Positions 43,479 to 53,100 of a stretch of DNA of 53,315 nt are shown one piece after another. Made by a program: the position numbers and the translations under genes. Origin of the DNA: JAPLKB01 sp964429485 (GTDB taxonomy: Bacteria; Desulfobacterota; Syntrophorhabdia; Syntrophorhabdales; Syntrophorhabdaceae); assembly GCA_964429485.1 (NCBI GenBank), contig CAYSBW010000009.1, forward strand, positions 1 through 53,315, read 5' to 3'. Within the stretch, counting starts at the first letter, position 1; each line of letters opens with the position of its first letter. The notes under the pieces are model-generated. The model ran no database searches, had not been told where the DNA came from, and saw only the letters and a list, made by a program, of their open reading frames with translations.

Positions 43479-44809
43479 TGAAAAAAAACCCTGAAAATTT
43501 AAAGTCTTTTTTCTCCAGGATTTTATTGCCTTTTTGCTTTTTGTTGATCTTTGCAGCAATTTCTCTGTTTGCATTAGAAGTACACGCAAATTCAATTTAC
43601 ACTATCAGGGTCCAGGGTGCCATCCATCCTCCTGTTGCAGGATTTATTTCAGAATCTATCACAAAAACCGAAAGGGAAGGAGGGGAAGCTCTTGTTATCC
43701 TTCTTGACACACCGGGCGGCCTTGACACATCAATGAGAGAAATTATAAAAAACATAATGGATGCAAGCATACCTGTTATTGTTTATGTTTCACCGTCAGG
43801 AGCAAGGGCTGCATCTGCCGGATCCATTATTCTCCTTTCATCTCACATAGCTGCAATGGCTCCAGGAACAAATGTTGGAGCTGCTCATCCGGTAAGCATA
43901 GGAAAAGACAAACCGGATAAGGATATGATGAAAAAGGTTGTACAGGACGCCGAAGCCTATGTAAGAAGTATAGCTGCAAAAAGAGGTCGAAATGTCGAAT
44001 GGTCGGCAAAAGCGGTAACTCAGAGTTCTTCAATAACAGCAAGTGATGCTTTGGCAAAAAATGTTATAGATATTGTTGCACAAAATATGGACGATCTTAT
44101 AATCCAGGCTGATGGTAAAAGAGTTGAAACAAAAAAAGGCATGGTGATCCTTAACTTAAAAGGCAAAAATAGAGTCGAAATTGAAATGCCCTTTAAATAT
44201 AAGTTTCTTTCATATCTAAGCGACCCTAATGTCGCATATCTTTTAATGATGGTAGGTATTTATGGAATACTTTTTGAGATTTACAGTCCCGGTGCCATAT
44301 TCCCGGGAGTAGTAGGAGGAATTTCCATTATACTTGCACTCTATGCATTTCAGACAATACCAATAACATTTGCCGGGGTTTTTCTTATCCTCCTTGGCAT
44401 AATATTTTTTATACTTGAGTTGAAAATCATCAGTCACGGGTTACTTGGTGTAGCAGGAATTGTATCAATTGCAACGGGCTCGGTAATGCTTATTGACCTT
44501 CCTAAAAGTATTCTATCCATATCATGGCAAAGCATCGTTGCTGTTACAATGCTGTCTGGTATATTTTTTTTCGGAGTGCTGTCGTATGCAATCAAGGCTC
44601 AGCTTTCAAAGGTTAAAACCGGCAGGGAAGGGCTTCTCAGGGAAACCGGTGTTGCAAAAACAGATATATTGGACAAAGGGAAGGTATTTCTTCATGGAGA
44701 ACTATGGAATGCAAAAAGTAGGGAACTGATCAAAGAAGGGGAGGAAATTTTTGTGACAGACATTAAAGGACTTTCGCTGATTGTCAAAAAAAGGGAGGAT
44801 AAAAAATGA
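43478..44809 (+). CDS. NfeD-type membrane serine protease (ClpP-class)
   Basis: The long-form NfeD protein has a signal/anchor segment, a ClpP-like serine protease domain and four C-terminal helices with a soluble OB-fold domain. The protease has LLDTPGGLDTSMREI, the nucleophile serine in SGARAASAGSIILL and PGTNVGAAHPV. The family works with a slipin partner, which is the next gene, overlapping by ATGA. The pair is thought to act in membrane protein quality control. Confidence 0.93.
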   Translation: MKKNPENLKSFFSRILLPFCFLLIFAAISLFALEVHANSIYTIRVQGAIHPPVAGFISESITKTEREGGEALVILLDTPGGLDTSMREIIKNIMDASIPVIVYVSPSGARAASAGSIILLSSHIAAMAPGTNVGAAHPVSIGKDKPDKDMMKKVVQDAEAYVRSIAAKRGRNVEWSAKAVTQSSSITASDALAKNVIDIVAQNMDDLIIQADGKRVETKKGMVILNLKGKNRVEIEMPFKYKFLSYLSDPNVAYLLMMVGIYGILFEIYSPGAIFPGVVGGISIILALYAFQTIPITFAGVFLILLGIIFFILELKIISHGLLGVAGIVSIATGSVMLIDLPKSILSISWQSIVAVTMLSGIFFFGVLSYAIKAQLSKVKTGREGLLRETGVAKTDILDKGKVFLHGELWNAKSRELIKEGEEIFVTDIKGLSLIVKKREDKK

Positions 44810-45555
44810 CAATTTCTATTTTTGTTGTGGTCTTAATAGTTTTTTTTCTTGTTAGCGCAATCAAAATATTAAATGAGTATGAAAGAGGTGTAATATTCAG
44901 GCTTGGAAGGGTTCTGGGCACACCAAAAGGTCCTGGATTGATAATACTTATACCTGTTATTGACAGGATGGTAAAGGTGAGTCTGAGAACAGTTGTTCTT
45001 GATATTCCCCCTCAGGATGTCATCACAAGAGACAATGTATCCATAAAGGTAAACGCCGTTGTTTATTTCAGGGTAATAGATTCACTGAAAGCCATTATAG
45101 ACGTTGAAAATTATCTCTATGCAACAAGCCAGCTTTCTCAGACAACATTAAGAAGCGTACTGGGACAGGCTGAACTTGATGACCTGCTGGCTCATAGAGA
45201 AAAAATTAATGAAAGATTGCAGGAAATACTGGACACACATACCGAGTCCTGGGGTATAAAGGTCTCCAATGTTGAAGTTAAAAACGTGGACCTACCACAG
45301 GAAATGCAAAGGGCTATTGCACGTCAGGCAGAGGCGGAACGTGAAAGAAGAGCCAAGGTAATCGGCGCTGAAGGTGAATATCAGGCAGCAACAAAACTTT
45401 CGGAAGCATCTGAAATACTGTCACAAAATCCAATGTCCCTCCAGTTGCGTTATATGCAAACCTTGATTGAAATTTCAACAGAAAAAAACTCCACAATAAT
45501 ATTCCCCCTACCAATTGATCTTATAAAAATGTTTATGGAGAAAGCCAAACAATGA
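44806..45555 (+). CDS. Slipin (SPFH/band 7 membrane protein)
   Basis: The 249-residue protein has one N-terminal helix and a band-7 domain with NEYERGVIFRLGRVLG, PGLIILIPVIDRMVKV and DVITRDNVSIKVNAVVYFRV. A coiled region (ARQAEAERERRAKVIGAEGE) follows and drives oligomers. Slipins of this type are substrates and partners of NfeD proteases, encoded immediately upstream. It overlaps both neighbours by four bases. Confidence 0.95.
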   Translation: MTISIFVVVLIVFFLVSAIKILNEYERGVIFRLGRVLGTPKGPGLIILIPVIDRMVKVSLRTVVLDIPPQDVITRDNVSIKVNAVVYFRVIDSLKAIIDVENYLYATSQLSQTTLRSVLGQAELDDLLAHREKINERLQEILDTHTESWGIKVSNVEVKNVDLPQEMQRAIARQAEAERERRAKVIGAEGEYQAATKLSEASEILSQNPMSLQLRYMQTLIEISTEKNSTIIFPLPIDLIKMFMEKAKQ

Positions 45556-46754
45556 AAAAAACGCTTGTAATCATATTAACGCTTTTGCTATGGGTTGGTT
45601 TAGCTTACGGAAAGGCCAACAGCCCTAAAAAACATGTAAAAACAAGCAATAAAGACAGCACAAAAGTACAAGCAGCAACAAAAGATGTTTCACCCTACAA
45701 AGCCTATGTTGTTGTTGAGGCAAGTAGCGGTAAGGTTATTGAAGGAGAAAACACCAATGTGAAAAGGCCGCCTGCGAGCGTCATAAAACTCATGGTTGCA
45801 TGTATAGTCCTGGATAAAATTGCGAAGGGAGAACTTAAACTTACAGATAAAATAACTGTCTCTGCTGAAGCATCAAGGATAGGTGGCAGCCAGGTTTATT
45901 TGAAAGAGGGTGAATCCTTTACGCTTGAGGAATTAATTAAGGCAACCCTTGTTGCTTCAGGTAATGACTCTGCCTATGCCATCGCCGAACACATCGCAGG
46001 GAGCAAGGAAGGTTTCATCGTTTTAATGAATGAGAAAGCAAAGGCGCTGGGCATGATTGATACACATTTTAATTCAGTTCATGGGCTTCCCCCCTCAAAG
46101 GGAGAGGAAGGAGACCTGACAACATGCGCTGATCTTGCACTCCTTGCAAAGGAATTACTCAAACACCCCAAAACTCTTGAGTGGACATCAATAAAATCAG
46201 AGGGCTTCAGAGATGGAACATTCATAATGAACAATCATAATAAACTTCTTATGAAAATGCCCGGTATTGTGGATGGCATGAAAACCGGGTATTTCAACGA
46301 TGCAGGTTTCAATCTTGTGGCAACAGGGAAAAAGAATGATTTACGGTTCATTGTAGTGGTTCTGGGGAGCCCAACAGCAAAAATACGTGACATGGTTGCC
46401 ATGGAGAAGTTTAAGAAGGCATTTGCATATTATCAAACAATAAATATTGTAAAAAAAGGAGACTTAATTGATAAGGACATTTTTCTGGTGGATGGGAAAA
46501 AAAGAAAAATAAAGGGTGTGGTAAAGGAAACACTTTCCTGTAGCATTCCCAATGATAAAAAAGAAAATGTTAAAAAAGAAATTGTCCTTCCTGACAAAAT
46601 ACAGGGAGAGATAAAAGAGGGTCAGAAGCTTGGAGAGATTATTGTTAAACTGGATAATGAAACTATCGGAAAGGTTGATATAGTTTCGCCTGCAAACATA
46701 CCAAAGGCAAACCTGTTCACACGGCTTATACGAAAACTTGGTTTTAATATTTAA
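45552..46754 (+). CDS. D-alanyl-D-alanine carboxypeptidase (PBP5/DacA type)
   Basis: This periplasmic enzyme trims peptidoglycan pentapeptides. It has a signal peptide (LVIILTLLLWVGLAYG) and a penicillin-binding domain with all three motifs: SxxK in PPASVIKLM, SGN in ASGNDSAYA and KTG in DGMKTGYF. A C-terminal beta domain (PBP5_C) and an amphipathic end, LFTRLIRKLGFNI, probably hold it to the membrane. The 400 residues match DacA. Start overlaps the slipin stop as ATGA. Confidence 0.94.
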   Translation: MKKTLVIILTLLLWVGLAYGKANSPKKHVKTSNKDSTKVQAATKDVSPYKAYVVVEASSGKVIEGENTNVKRPPASVIKLMVACIVLDKIAKGELKLTDKITVSAEASRIGGSQVYLKEGESFTLEELIKATLVASGNDSAYAIAEHIAGSKEGFIVLMNEKAKALGMIDTHFNSVHGLPPSKGEEGDLTTCADLALLAKELLKHPKTLEWTSIKSEGFRDGTFIMNNHNKLLMKMPGIVDGMKTGYFNDAGFNLVATGKKNDLRFIVVVLGSPTAKIRDMVAMEKFKKAFAYYQTINIVKKGDLIDKDIFLVDGKKRKIKGVVKETLSCSIPNDKKENVKKEIVLPDKIQGEIKEGQKLGEIIVKLDNETIGKVDIVSPANIPKANLFTRLIRKLGFNI

Positions 46755-46767
46755 ATTGGACAATATC

Positions 46768-48018
46768 ATGATAAACAAAATATTTACAATGTTGAATGGC
46801 AAAGAAATTATAGTAGGTATTACGGGCGGTATTGCTGCATACAAAACAGCTGAACTGGTAAGAGAACTCACAAAAAGGGGAGCCAACGTTCATGTGGTAA
46901 TGACCAAAAACGCTATGGAATTTGTAACACCTCTGACTTTTCAGACTATTTCCGGCAATCCTGTGATACATGAGATGTTCGAACTTTTCAGTGGTTCCAA
47001 AATAGGGCATATAGCTCTTTCAGATATTGCAGATCAGATGGTAATTGTTCCGGCCACTGCAAATATCATAGGAAAAATTGCCAATGGAATTGCTGATGAT
47101 TTCCTTACAACCATGGTTATGGCAACGACGGTACCAATCCTTTTCGTGCCCTCCATGAATACAAAAATGTGGGATAGCAAGTTTGTCCAGATGAACATGC
47201 AGAAGCTGAAGGATGCCGGATATGCTTTTATGGAACCGGGAACCGGCGACCTTGCCTGTGGTACCACCGGAAAAGGAAGATTGCCTGCTATTGATGCAAT
47301 AGTTGAAAAAATGGAAGATATATTCACTGAAAAGGATTTGATAGGAGAAAGAATACTCATCACCACAGGACCTACAACTGAATTTATTGATCCTGTAAGG
47401 TGTATTACAAACCTTTCTTCGGGCAAAATGGGCTATTCAATTGCAAAAATTGCAAAAAGAAGGGGGGCTGAGGTTTTAATCATTACAGGAAGAACACAGA
47501 TACCTATCCCCAGAGATGACATTGAAGCGATTGAAGTTACTACAGCCTGTGAAATGAGAGATGCTGTTATGCAGCATTTCAAAGATTGCACCATTATCAT
47601 TAAAGCTGCAGCAGTTGCTGATTTTAAATGCATGACAGAAAATTGCCAGAAGATAAAAAAGAAAGGCAATGAAGACATAATGACACTGAAACTTGAAAAA
47701 AATCCTGACATAGTAGGCGAGCTCGGCAGGATAAAGGAACACAGAATACTGGTAGGTTTTGCAGCAGAAACTGAAAACCTCATCGAACACGCTGCAGAAA
47801 AGCTGAAAAATAAAAATCTGGATTTAATAGTAGCAAACGATGTTTCAAAAAAAGGAATAGGTTTTGGTTCAGATAATAACGAAGTTACAATTATTGAGTC
47901 AAGCGGCAGAATAAAACAGGTACCTATCAGAAACAAAGATGAAATAGGGCATATAATCCTTGACTCTGTAAAAAAATTGATGAAAAAAAGAATTAAATCT
48001 GAAGATGACTGGTATTAA
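46768..48018 (+). CDS. coaBC: Bifunctional phosphopantothenoylcysteine decarboxylase / phosphopantothenate-cysteine ligase
   Basis: The protein carries out two consecutive steps of CoA synthesis. The N-terminal flavin-dependent CoaC domain shows GITGGIAAYKTAELV, PSMNTKMW and the clamp GTGDLACGTTGKGRLP with its Cys. The C-terminal CoaB domain has ITTGPTTEFIDPVR, NLSSGKMGYSIA and KNPDIVGELG. The ATG at 46768 avoids overlap with the previous gene; ATG 46789 (MLNGKEIIVG) is also possible. Confidence 0.95.
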   Translation: MINKIFTMLNGKEIIVGITGGIAAYKTAELVRELTKRGANVHVVMTKNAMEFVTPLTFQTISGNPVIHEMFELFSGSKIGHIALSDIADQMVIVPATANIIGKIANGIADDFLTTMVMATTVPILFVPSMNTKMWDSKFVQMNMQKLKDAGYAFMEPGTGDLACGTTGKGRLPAIDAIVEKMEDIFTEKDLIGERILITTGPTTEFIDPVRCITNLSSGKMGYSIAKIAKRRGAEVLIITGRTQIPIPRDDIEAIEVTTACEMRDAVMQHFKDCTIIIKAAAVADFKCMTENCQKIKKKGNEDIMTLKLEKNPDIVGELGRIKEHRILVGFAAETENLIEHAAEKLKNKNLDLIVANDVSKKGIGFGSDNNEVTIIESSGRIKQVPIRNKDEIGHIILDSVKKLMKKRIKSEDDWY

Positions 48019-48029
48019 AGTTAGCGGAA

Positions 48030-49457
48030 ATGCTGAAAGTGAAAAACAAGATGTTCGATTGTATTATAACCCAAAGAAATGGAATTAAAAAAATAATACA
48101 ATATAATCACAAGCACTCCTTCAATTTTATCAACCTTCTTTTATTTACAGGCATTTTACTCACCACAACTCTGTTTTATCCTGACTCAACACATGCTAAA
48201 AACGACAAGACCACAGAAGTTGTGGAAAGGGTAAGCAATATGATTGTAAATATAAAAACTGAAGAACTTTCCAAAAATGCAGGCGAGGAAAATAAAACAA
48301 CATTTTTCAAAAAATTTATCTCAGAAGAGGAAGGAGAGGAAGAAGAGACATTTGAAAACATAGGTTCTGGTGTTGTGCTGGACCCGAGGGGAATTATAGT
48401 TACCAATGAGCACCTTATTTCCAGAGCTATAAGTATAAAGGTAAAATTTATAAACGGCAAAGAATATGATGCCTATGTGCTTGGCAGTGATCCGGAGTTT
48501 GATATGGCTCTTTTAAAAATAAATGACAAGGTAGATTTCCCCTACCTGAAAGTAAACAAAAATAAAAAAATCAAGGTAGGCGAGAAAGCTATTGTCATTG
48601 GAAACCCTTATGGTCTATCAAGTTCTGTTACAATGGGTGTTGTGAGTGCTCTGGGGAGAAATCTGAAAATTGATAACAGGGTCTATATAAATCTCATACA
48701 GACAGATGCCTCAATAAATCCGGGGAACAGTGGCGGTGCCCTCCTTGATACAGATGGAAATCCCCTTGGCATTGTAACCGCAATTTATGGCGAAGGCAGA
48801 GGTATTGGATTTGCAATCCCCATAGAAGATGTCATGAATATGCTTTCAGAATTCCTTGAAAGCAACATCAGTAAACCTATTTTCGGTTTATTTATAGAAA
48901 AAAGAAGGGATGAAAAGAATACCTATTTCTATGTAAATAAAGTAATATCGGGTAGCCCTGCTGAAAGATATGGAATAAAGATTGGCGACAGGATAATAGA
49001 ATTTAATAGAAAAAAAATAAGAGAAAGCATAAAAATCCATAATGTTTTAAGAAATGTTTCAAAAATGGAATCAGTCCAGTTCAAGATAATAAAGGGACAA
49101 AAAGCATATCAAATCAATGCCGATATGAGAGAACTTCTTAATTATAAGCCTTCTCCACTTGATGAAGCACTGTGTGGAATGAGGGTATCTGATATAAAGG
49201 GCTATCCTAAAATGAAATTCAAACTCAAAGATAAAAACGGTGTAGTGGTTACAAAATTGTATAAGACCGGTATAGGTGAAAAAAGTGGACTGAGGGTTGG
49301 CGATGTAATAATAAAAATAAATAATTACATGGTTTCAGATAAAAATGATTTTGATAATTTCATGATAGAAGGTTTGAAAAGAAATTATATTTTGTATCAG
49401 ATAAAAAGAAATGATAATATCTTTTATCTACCTGTAAAACTCGACACACTATTTTAG
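48030..49457 (+). CDS. HtrA/DegP-type serine protease with two PDZ domains
   Basis: This envelope protease has one N-terminal hydrophobic segment (INLLLFTGILLTTTLF) as signal or anchor. An acidic stretch EEEGEEEETFE lies before the trypsin-like domain. The triad is visible: His in VTNEHLISRA (usually TNxHVV), Asp in DPEFDMALLKI and Ser in NPGNSGGALLD. Two PDZ domains follow (SGSPAERYGIKIGDRIIEF and IGEKSGLRVGDVIIKIN). It starts 12 bases after coaBC. The replacement of the usual HVV/VI by HLI is mild and should not affect activity. Confidence 0.92.
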   Translation: MLKVKNKMFDCIITQRNGIKKIIQYNHKHSFNFINLLLFTGILLTTTLFYPDSTHAKNDKTTEVVERVSNMIVNIKTEELSKNAGEENKTTFFKKFISEEEGEEEETFENIGSGVVLDPRGIIVTNEHLISRAISIKVKFINGKEYDAYVLGSDPEFDMALLKINDKVDFPYLKVNKNKKIKVGEKAIVIGNPYGLSSSVTMGVVSALGRNLKIDNRVYINLIQTDASINPGNSGGALLDTDGNPLGIVTAIYGEGRGIGFAIPIEDVMNMLSEFLESNISKPIFGLFIEKRRDEKNTYFYVNKVISGSPAERYGIKIGDRIIEFNRKKIRESIKIHNVLRNVSKMESVQFKIIKGQKAYQINADMRELLNYKPSPLDEALCGMRVSDIKGYPKMKFKLKDKNGVVVTKLYKTGIGEKSGLRVGDVIIKINNYMVSDKNDFDNFMIEGLKRNYILYQIKRNDNIFYLPVKLDTLF

Positions 49458-49469
49458 GGGGTTGTAATA

Positions 49470-49724
49470 ATGGATGACCAATTAACTTTCAGTACATTTA
49501 TGCTGTCTTTATCTACTTCTGTTCTTGTCAGTCTTGGAGAACTGCCCGACCCTTCAGTTAATGAAAAAAAAATAAACCTGCCTCTTGCAAAACAAACAAT
49601 AGATTTAATTGAAATACTTATTGAAAAAACCAAAGGGAATCTCACAGAGGAGGAGGAAAGACTGATAGGCAATATGCTTTATGACTTAAGAATGAAATAC
49701 ATAGAATCAGCAAAGCTCAGTTAA
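49470..49724 (+). CDS. DUF1844 domain protein
   Basis: The 84-residue protein reads TFSTFMLSLSTSVLVSLGEL then LPLAKQTIDLIEILIEKTKGN and LTEEEERLIGNMLYDLRMKY, the DUF1844 pattern of small helical proteins common in deltaproteobacteria. Function unknown. It begins 12 bases after the protease stop, so it is probably co-transcribed, and it converges on purB. Confidence 0.9.
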   Translation: MDDQLTFSTFMLSLSTSVLVSLGELPDPSVNEKKINLPLAKQTIDLIEILIEKTKGNLTEEEERLIGNMLYDLRMKYIESAKLS

Positions 49725-49769
49725 AAAACTTATTATCAAGTCATTATATTTCGGAGGTCAATCGGATTT

Positions 49770-51062
49770 TTAGCCAAATACCCTGTTAAAAATGTTATTT
49801 ATATATCTGAAGTAGTGGTCGTTACTCATGATATCAATGATCTCATCTTCGTTCATATATCGTCTGATTTCTTCATCATTCCTCACTTCTGTTCTGAAAT
49901 CAAGGTTTTTTTCATAGCAAAGCATGGCAATTCGCTGCGTTATTTTATAGGCCTCCTGTCTTGTATGCCCCTTGTGTATAAGGCTTAGAAGTATGGCTTC
50001 AGAGTGATACAATCCCTTCGATATTTCCATGTTTTTCTGCATTCTTTCAGGGTATACAATAAGATTTTTGTACATATTTTTTAATCTTTCCAGCATATAG
50101 TCGAGAAGAATTGTAGCATCAGGAGCAATAACCCTTTCCACGGAAGAATGGCTTATATCCCGTTCATGCCACAACGGGATGTTTTCAAGAGCAGATAGAG
50201 CATATCCACGGAGTAGCCTGGCAAGACCGCACAGATTTTCTGAAGCAATTGGATTCCTCTTGTGAGGCATAGCTGATGAACCGGTTTGGCCTTTCCGGAA
50301 AAATTCTTCTGCTTCTCCAACTTCTGTTCTCTGGAGATTTCTTATCTCAAGGGACATCTTTTCAATAGAAGAACCGATTATTGATAAGGTTGTAAAAAAT
50401 TCTGCATAGTAATCACGGGGAATAATCTGAGTTGATACAGGAGCAGGCTTTATGCCCAGTTTTTTGCATACGTATTCTTCAACAAAGGGTTGACTATGGG
50501 CAAAAGTCCCCACGGCTCCTGAAATTTTTCCATGGCTTATACGCTCCTTTGCTGCCTTCATACGTTCGAGATTCCTCCTCATCTCATCGTAAAAATGCAC
50601 CATTTTCAGACCAAAAGTAATTGGTTCTGCGTGAATGCCATGAGTTCTGCCAATCATGGGGGTTGTTTTGTATTTATAAGCCTTTTCCTTCAACACATCC
50701 ATAAGGGAAAGAATATCCTCTATCAAAATATCGGCAGCTTCCTTCAAAAGACATGAAAAGGATGTATCCAGTATATCCGAGGAGGTTGCTCCCATGTGTA
50801 TATATTTTGAAGAAGGACCTATAAACTCTGCCACTGATTCTATGAAAGCTACTACATCATGCCTTGTTCTCTCTTCAATCTCCTTGATTCTCTCTATATC
50901 AAAAGCAGCCTTTTCCTTGATGTTTTTGAGATCTTCCTCCGGAATAACAGAGAGTTCTCCATAGGCTTCACATATTGCTATTTCTATCTCGAGCCATTTT
51001 TGAAATCTCTTTTGGTCTTCCCATATGTTTGCCATTCTTTGCAGAGTGTAACGCTCTATCAT
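49770..51062 (-). CDS. purB: Adenylosuccinate lyase
   Basis: PurB releases fumarate from SAICAR and adenylosuccinate. Fumarase-superfamily motifs are clear: TRHDVVAFIE, IHMGATSSDILDT, GRTHGIHAEPITFG and the signature GQTGSSAMPHKRNPI with the catalytic Ser. The 430 residues match the short PurB class. It is transcribed alone, diverging from the P-loop/CYTH gene over a 130-base gap. Confidence 0.97.
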   Translation of the reverse strand: MIERYTLQRMANIWEDQKRFQKWLEIEIAICEAYGELSVIPEEDLKNIKEKAAFDIERIKEIEERTRHDVVAFIESVAEFIGPSSKYIHMGATSSDILDTSFSCLLKEAADILIEDILSLMDVLKEKAYKYKTTPMIGRTHGIHAEPITFGLKMVHFYDEMRRNLERMKAAKERISHGKISGAVGTFAHSQPFVEEYVCKKLGIKPAPVSTQIIPRDYYAEFFTTLSIIGSSIEKMSLEIRNLQRTEVGEAEEFFRKGQTGSSAMPHKRNPIASENLCGLARLLRGYALSALENIPLWHERDISHSSVERVIAPDATILLDYMLERLKNMYKNLIVYPERMQKNMEISKGLYHSEAILLSLIHKGHTRQEAYKITQRIAMLCYEKNLDFRTEVRNDEEIRRYMNEDEIIDIMSNDHYFRYINNIFNRVFG

Positions 51063-51191
51063 TTTTACCTCGTACCTTTATGTCAGGGAACCCCCCGCTT
51101 TTTTTTCTTTTCTGCAATTGATCCATCATAATTATATAGCTTAAAGGTTATATAATATTAAAAGCAAAAGGTATTGTCAACATTACCTGAC

Positions 51192-52421
51192 ATGCTCCGG
51201 GAAATAAGAGTTGCTCATTACTGTCAGGCTATAAAACAATTGACAGATTTTTTCATACAGGATAGATTTCAGAGAATAGAACAAATTTGGAGATATGAAT
51301 TGCACAAAACATCGCGATTGATTGAACCTGTTTATATGATAGTTCTCACAGGAGGACCGTGCTCCGGCAAAAGTTCCTCACTTGCATTTTTAACGGAAAA
51401 ACTATCCAATAATGGTTTTATGATATTTGTAGTACCTGAAACAGCAACATTAATTACCAATAGCGGCATAGACCGCAGGAAAATGCATAAATCAAAACAG
51501 GTTAATGCATACGAAGAAGCTATTCTGGATATGCAACTTGCCTTTGAGGAAACATACAAGCAAACAGTTATGAAGGTTTTTCCGGAACGCAGAAAGGTAA
51601 TTCTTCTTGACAGAGGGATCATGGACATAAAAGCCTTCATGTCCAATGACGAGTTCAAGGAAATAATAAAAAGAAAGAAGCTTAGCGAGGTAAAACTGAG
51701 AGACAGATACAACGGGGTAATTCATCTCGTTACTGCCGCAGATGGAGCGTCCGGATACTATACAGGTGACAATAATCCTGCCAGAATCGAGACTCCGGAA
51801 GAAGCAATAAATATTGATCAGCGAATACGTGAAAGCTGGCTTGGTCATCCACATTTTAAGATTATTGACAATACCACAGACTTTGAAGGCAAAATCAACA
51901 GGACTTTTTCTGCAATTTCTCAGTTTCTCGGGCTTCCCGCACCTCTTCAGGTATCGGAAAGATTTCTTGTTGAAAATATCCAATATGAAAAGATACCTGC
52001 TCATCAGATAATTCAGATAGAACAGATGTATCTTAGATCTAAGAACAAAAATGAAGAGATCAGGATCAGGAAGCGCGGGCAAAACAGTTCCTATATGTAC
52101 TTCCTTTCAAGAAAAACAATAATTGAAGAAGAAGGTCTTATTGCTGAACAGGAATATATTCATCTCACAAAACTCATAGATCCCAAAACAGATATTATTT
52201 TAAAGGAACGCACCTGTTTCCTGTGGAACAACCAGCACTTTGAATTGGACCAATACAAGGGAAAACACGAAAACACTGCTATACTTAAAATTGAACCATT
52301 TGAAACTACAAAGAAAGAAGGTAAAATACACATACCGCCCTTTATAAAAGTAAACAGTAATATTACAGGTAATCCTTTATATGATGAACGCCGTATGGCA
52401 ATAAAAAAGAAAAGGAAATGA
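51192..52421 (+). CDS. P-loop NTPase (AAA_28-like) fused to a CYTH-like domain
   Basis: The N-terminal half is a kinase-like P-loop domain with Walker A VLTGGPCSGKSSSLAFL, FVVPETATLI and ILLDRGIMDIKAFM. The C-terminal part looks like a CYTH/triphosphate-tunnel domain: ERFLVENI, IIQIEQMYL, EEIRIRKRG, ALSRKT-like FLSRKTIIEEEG, ERTCFLW, FELDQYKG and ILKIEPFE, with the charged residues of alternate strands. The same pairing is seen in eukaryotic and bacterial TRPL translocation defect protein 14-type proteins. The reaction is unknown; a kinase or triphosphatase acting on a nucleotide or polyphosphate is plausible. The start is ATG 51192 or TTG 51174; neither has a good ribosome site. Confidence 0.8.
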   Translation: MLREIRVAHYCQAIKQLTDFFIQDRFQRIEQIWRYELHKTSRLIEPVYMIVLTGGPCSGKSSSLAFLTEKLSNNGFMIFVVPETATLITNSGIDRRKMHKSKQVNAYEEAILDMQLAFEETYKQTVMKVFPERRKVILLDRGIMDIKAFMSNDEFKEIIKRKKLSEVKLRDRYNGVIHLVTAADGASGYYTGDNNPARIETPEEAINIDQRIRESWLGHPHFKIIDNTTDFEGKINRTFSAISQFLGLPAPLQVSERFLVENIQYEKIPAHQIIQIEQMYLRSKNKNEEIRIRKRGQNSSYMYFLSRKTIIEEEGLIAEQEYIHLTKLIDPKTDIILKERTCFLWNNQHFELDQYKGKHENTAILKIEPFETTKKEGKIHIPPFIKVNSNITGNPLYDERRMAIKKKRK

Positions 52422-52560
52422 TGCGATACAATCCTCCTCTAAATAATTCCGTTGTTTTGCCTTTTAAAGAATGTCGCCATTAGTTTTTCTTTGGTCATTC
52501 ATAAAATCTGATTTTTTAAATCTCTTTGGGTTCTATTCCCCGCCTCTTACGGTTTAGAAT

Positions 52561-53009
52561 ACATATTTGAGCGAATATGTCCATAAAGGCCATAATGTCA
52601 ATGTACTTATTCATCACCTGGTCTTTCCGGCGAAGTATCGACGTGCAGTGTTCGATAAGTAAATTGACGAAGCTATTAAAAATGTTTGTGTAGAAATTGA
52701 AGATAGATACCAGATGAAATTCCTGGAAATTGGCACAGACAAAGACCACTTATATTTTCTCGTGCAGTCTGTTTCATCGTACAGCGTGACCAAGGTATTA
52801 TCGATCATAAAAAGCATTACAGCCCATTAGATATTCAAGAGGTGCTCACAGCTAAAAAAACAGCTTTAGGGCGGAGAGCTCTGGACAGATGGATATTTTG
52901 CAAGTACGATATGAAAACATGGCAACGAAAACACTGTAGCAAATTATTTTAAGCAACAAGGAAATAGTTATCACAAATTGCAAGAAAGTGATCAGCTGAT
53001 GCTTTTTTT
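52561..53009 (+). pseudogene. IS200/IS605-family TnpA transposase remnant
   Basis: One continuous frame encodes a Y1 transposase: HLVFPAKYRRAVF, FLEIGTDKDHLYFLVQSV, VLSIIKSITAH, GGELWTDGYFAST and HGNENTVANYFKQQGNSYHK. It is broken by four in-frame stops (TAA 52660, TAG 52828, TAG 52867, TGA 52912) but no frameshift. The HUH metal motif, normally DHVHFL, reads DHLYFL, so the second His is lost; the Tyr in VANYFKQQG is kept. It is therefore inactive. The element's own hairpin ends were not identified. The gap 52422-52560 before it shows no gene. Confidence 0.8.
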
Positions 53010-53100
53010 AATACCCCCGCTGCCCTTTTCAGGCTGTCCGACAATTATGATGCCAAATATAGCAAAATAATTGAAAACCAAAAGGATCAGGAATAAGCCA

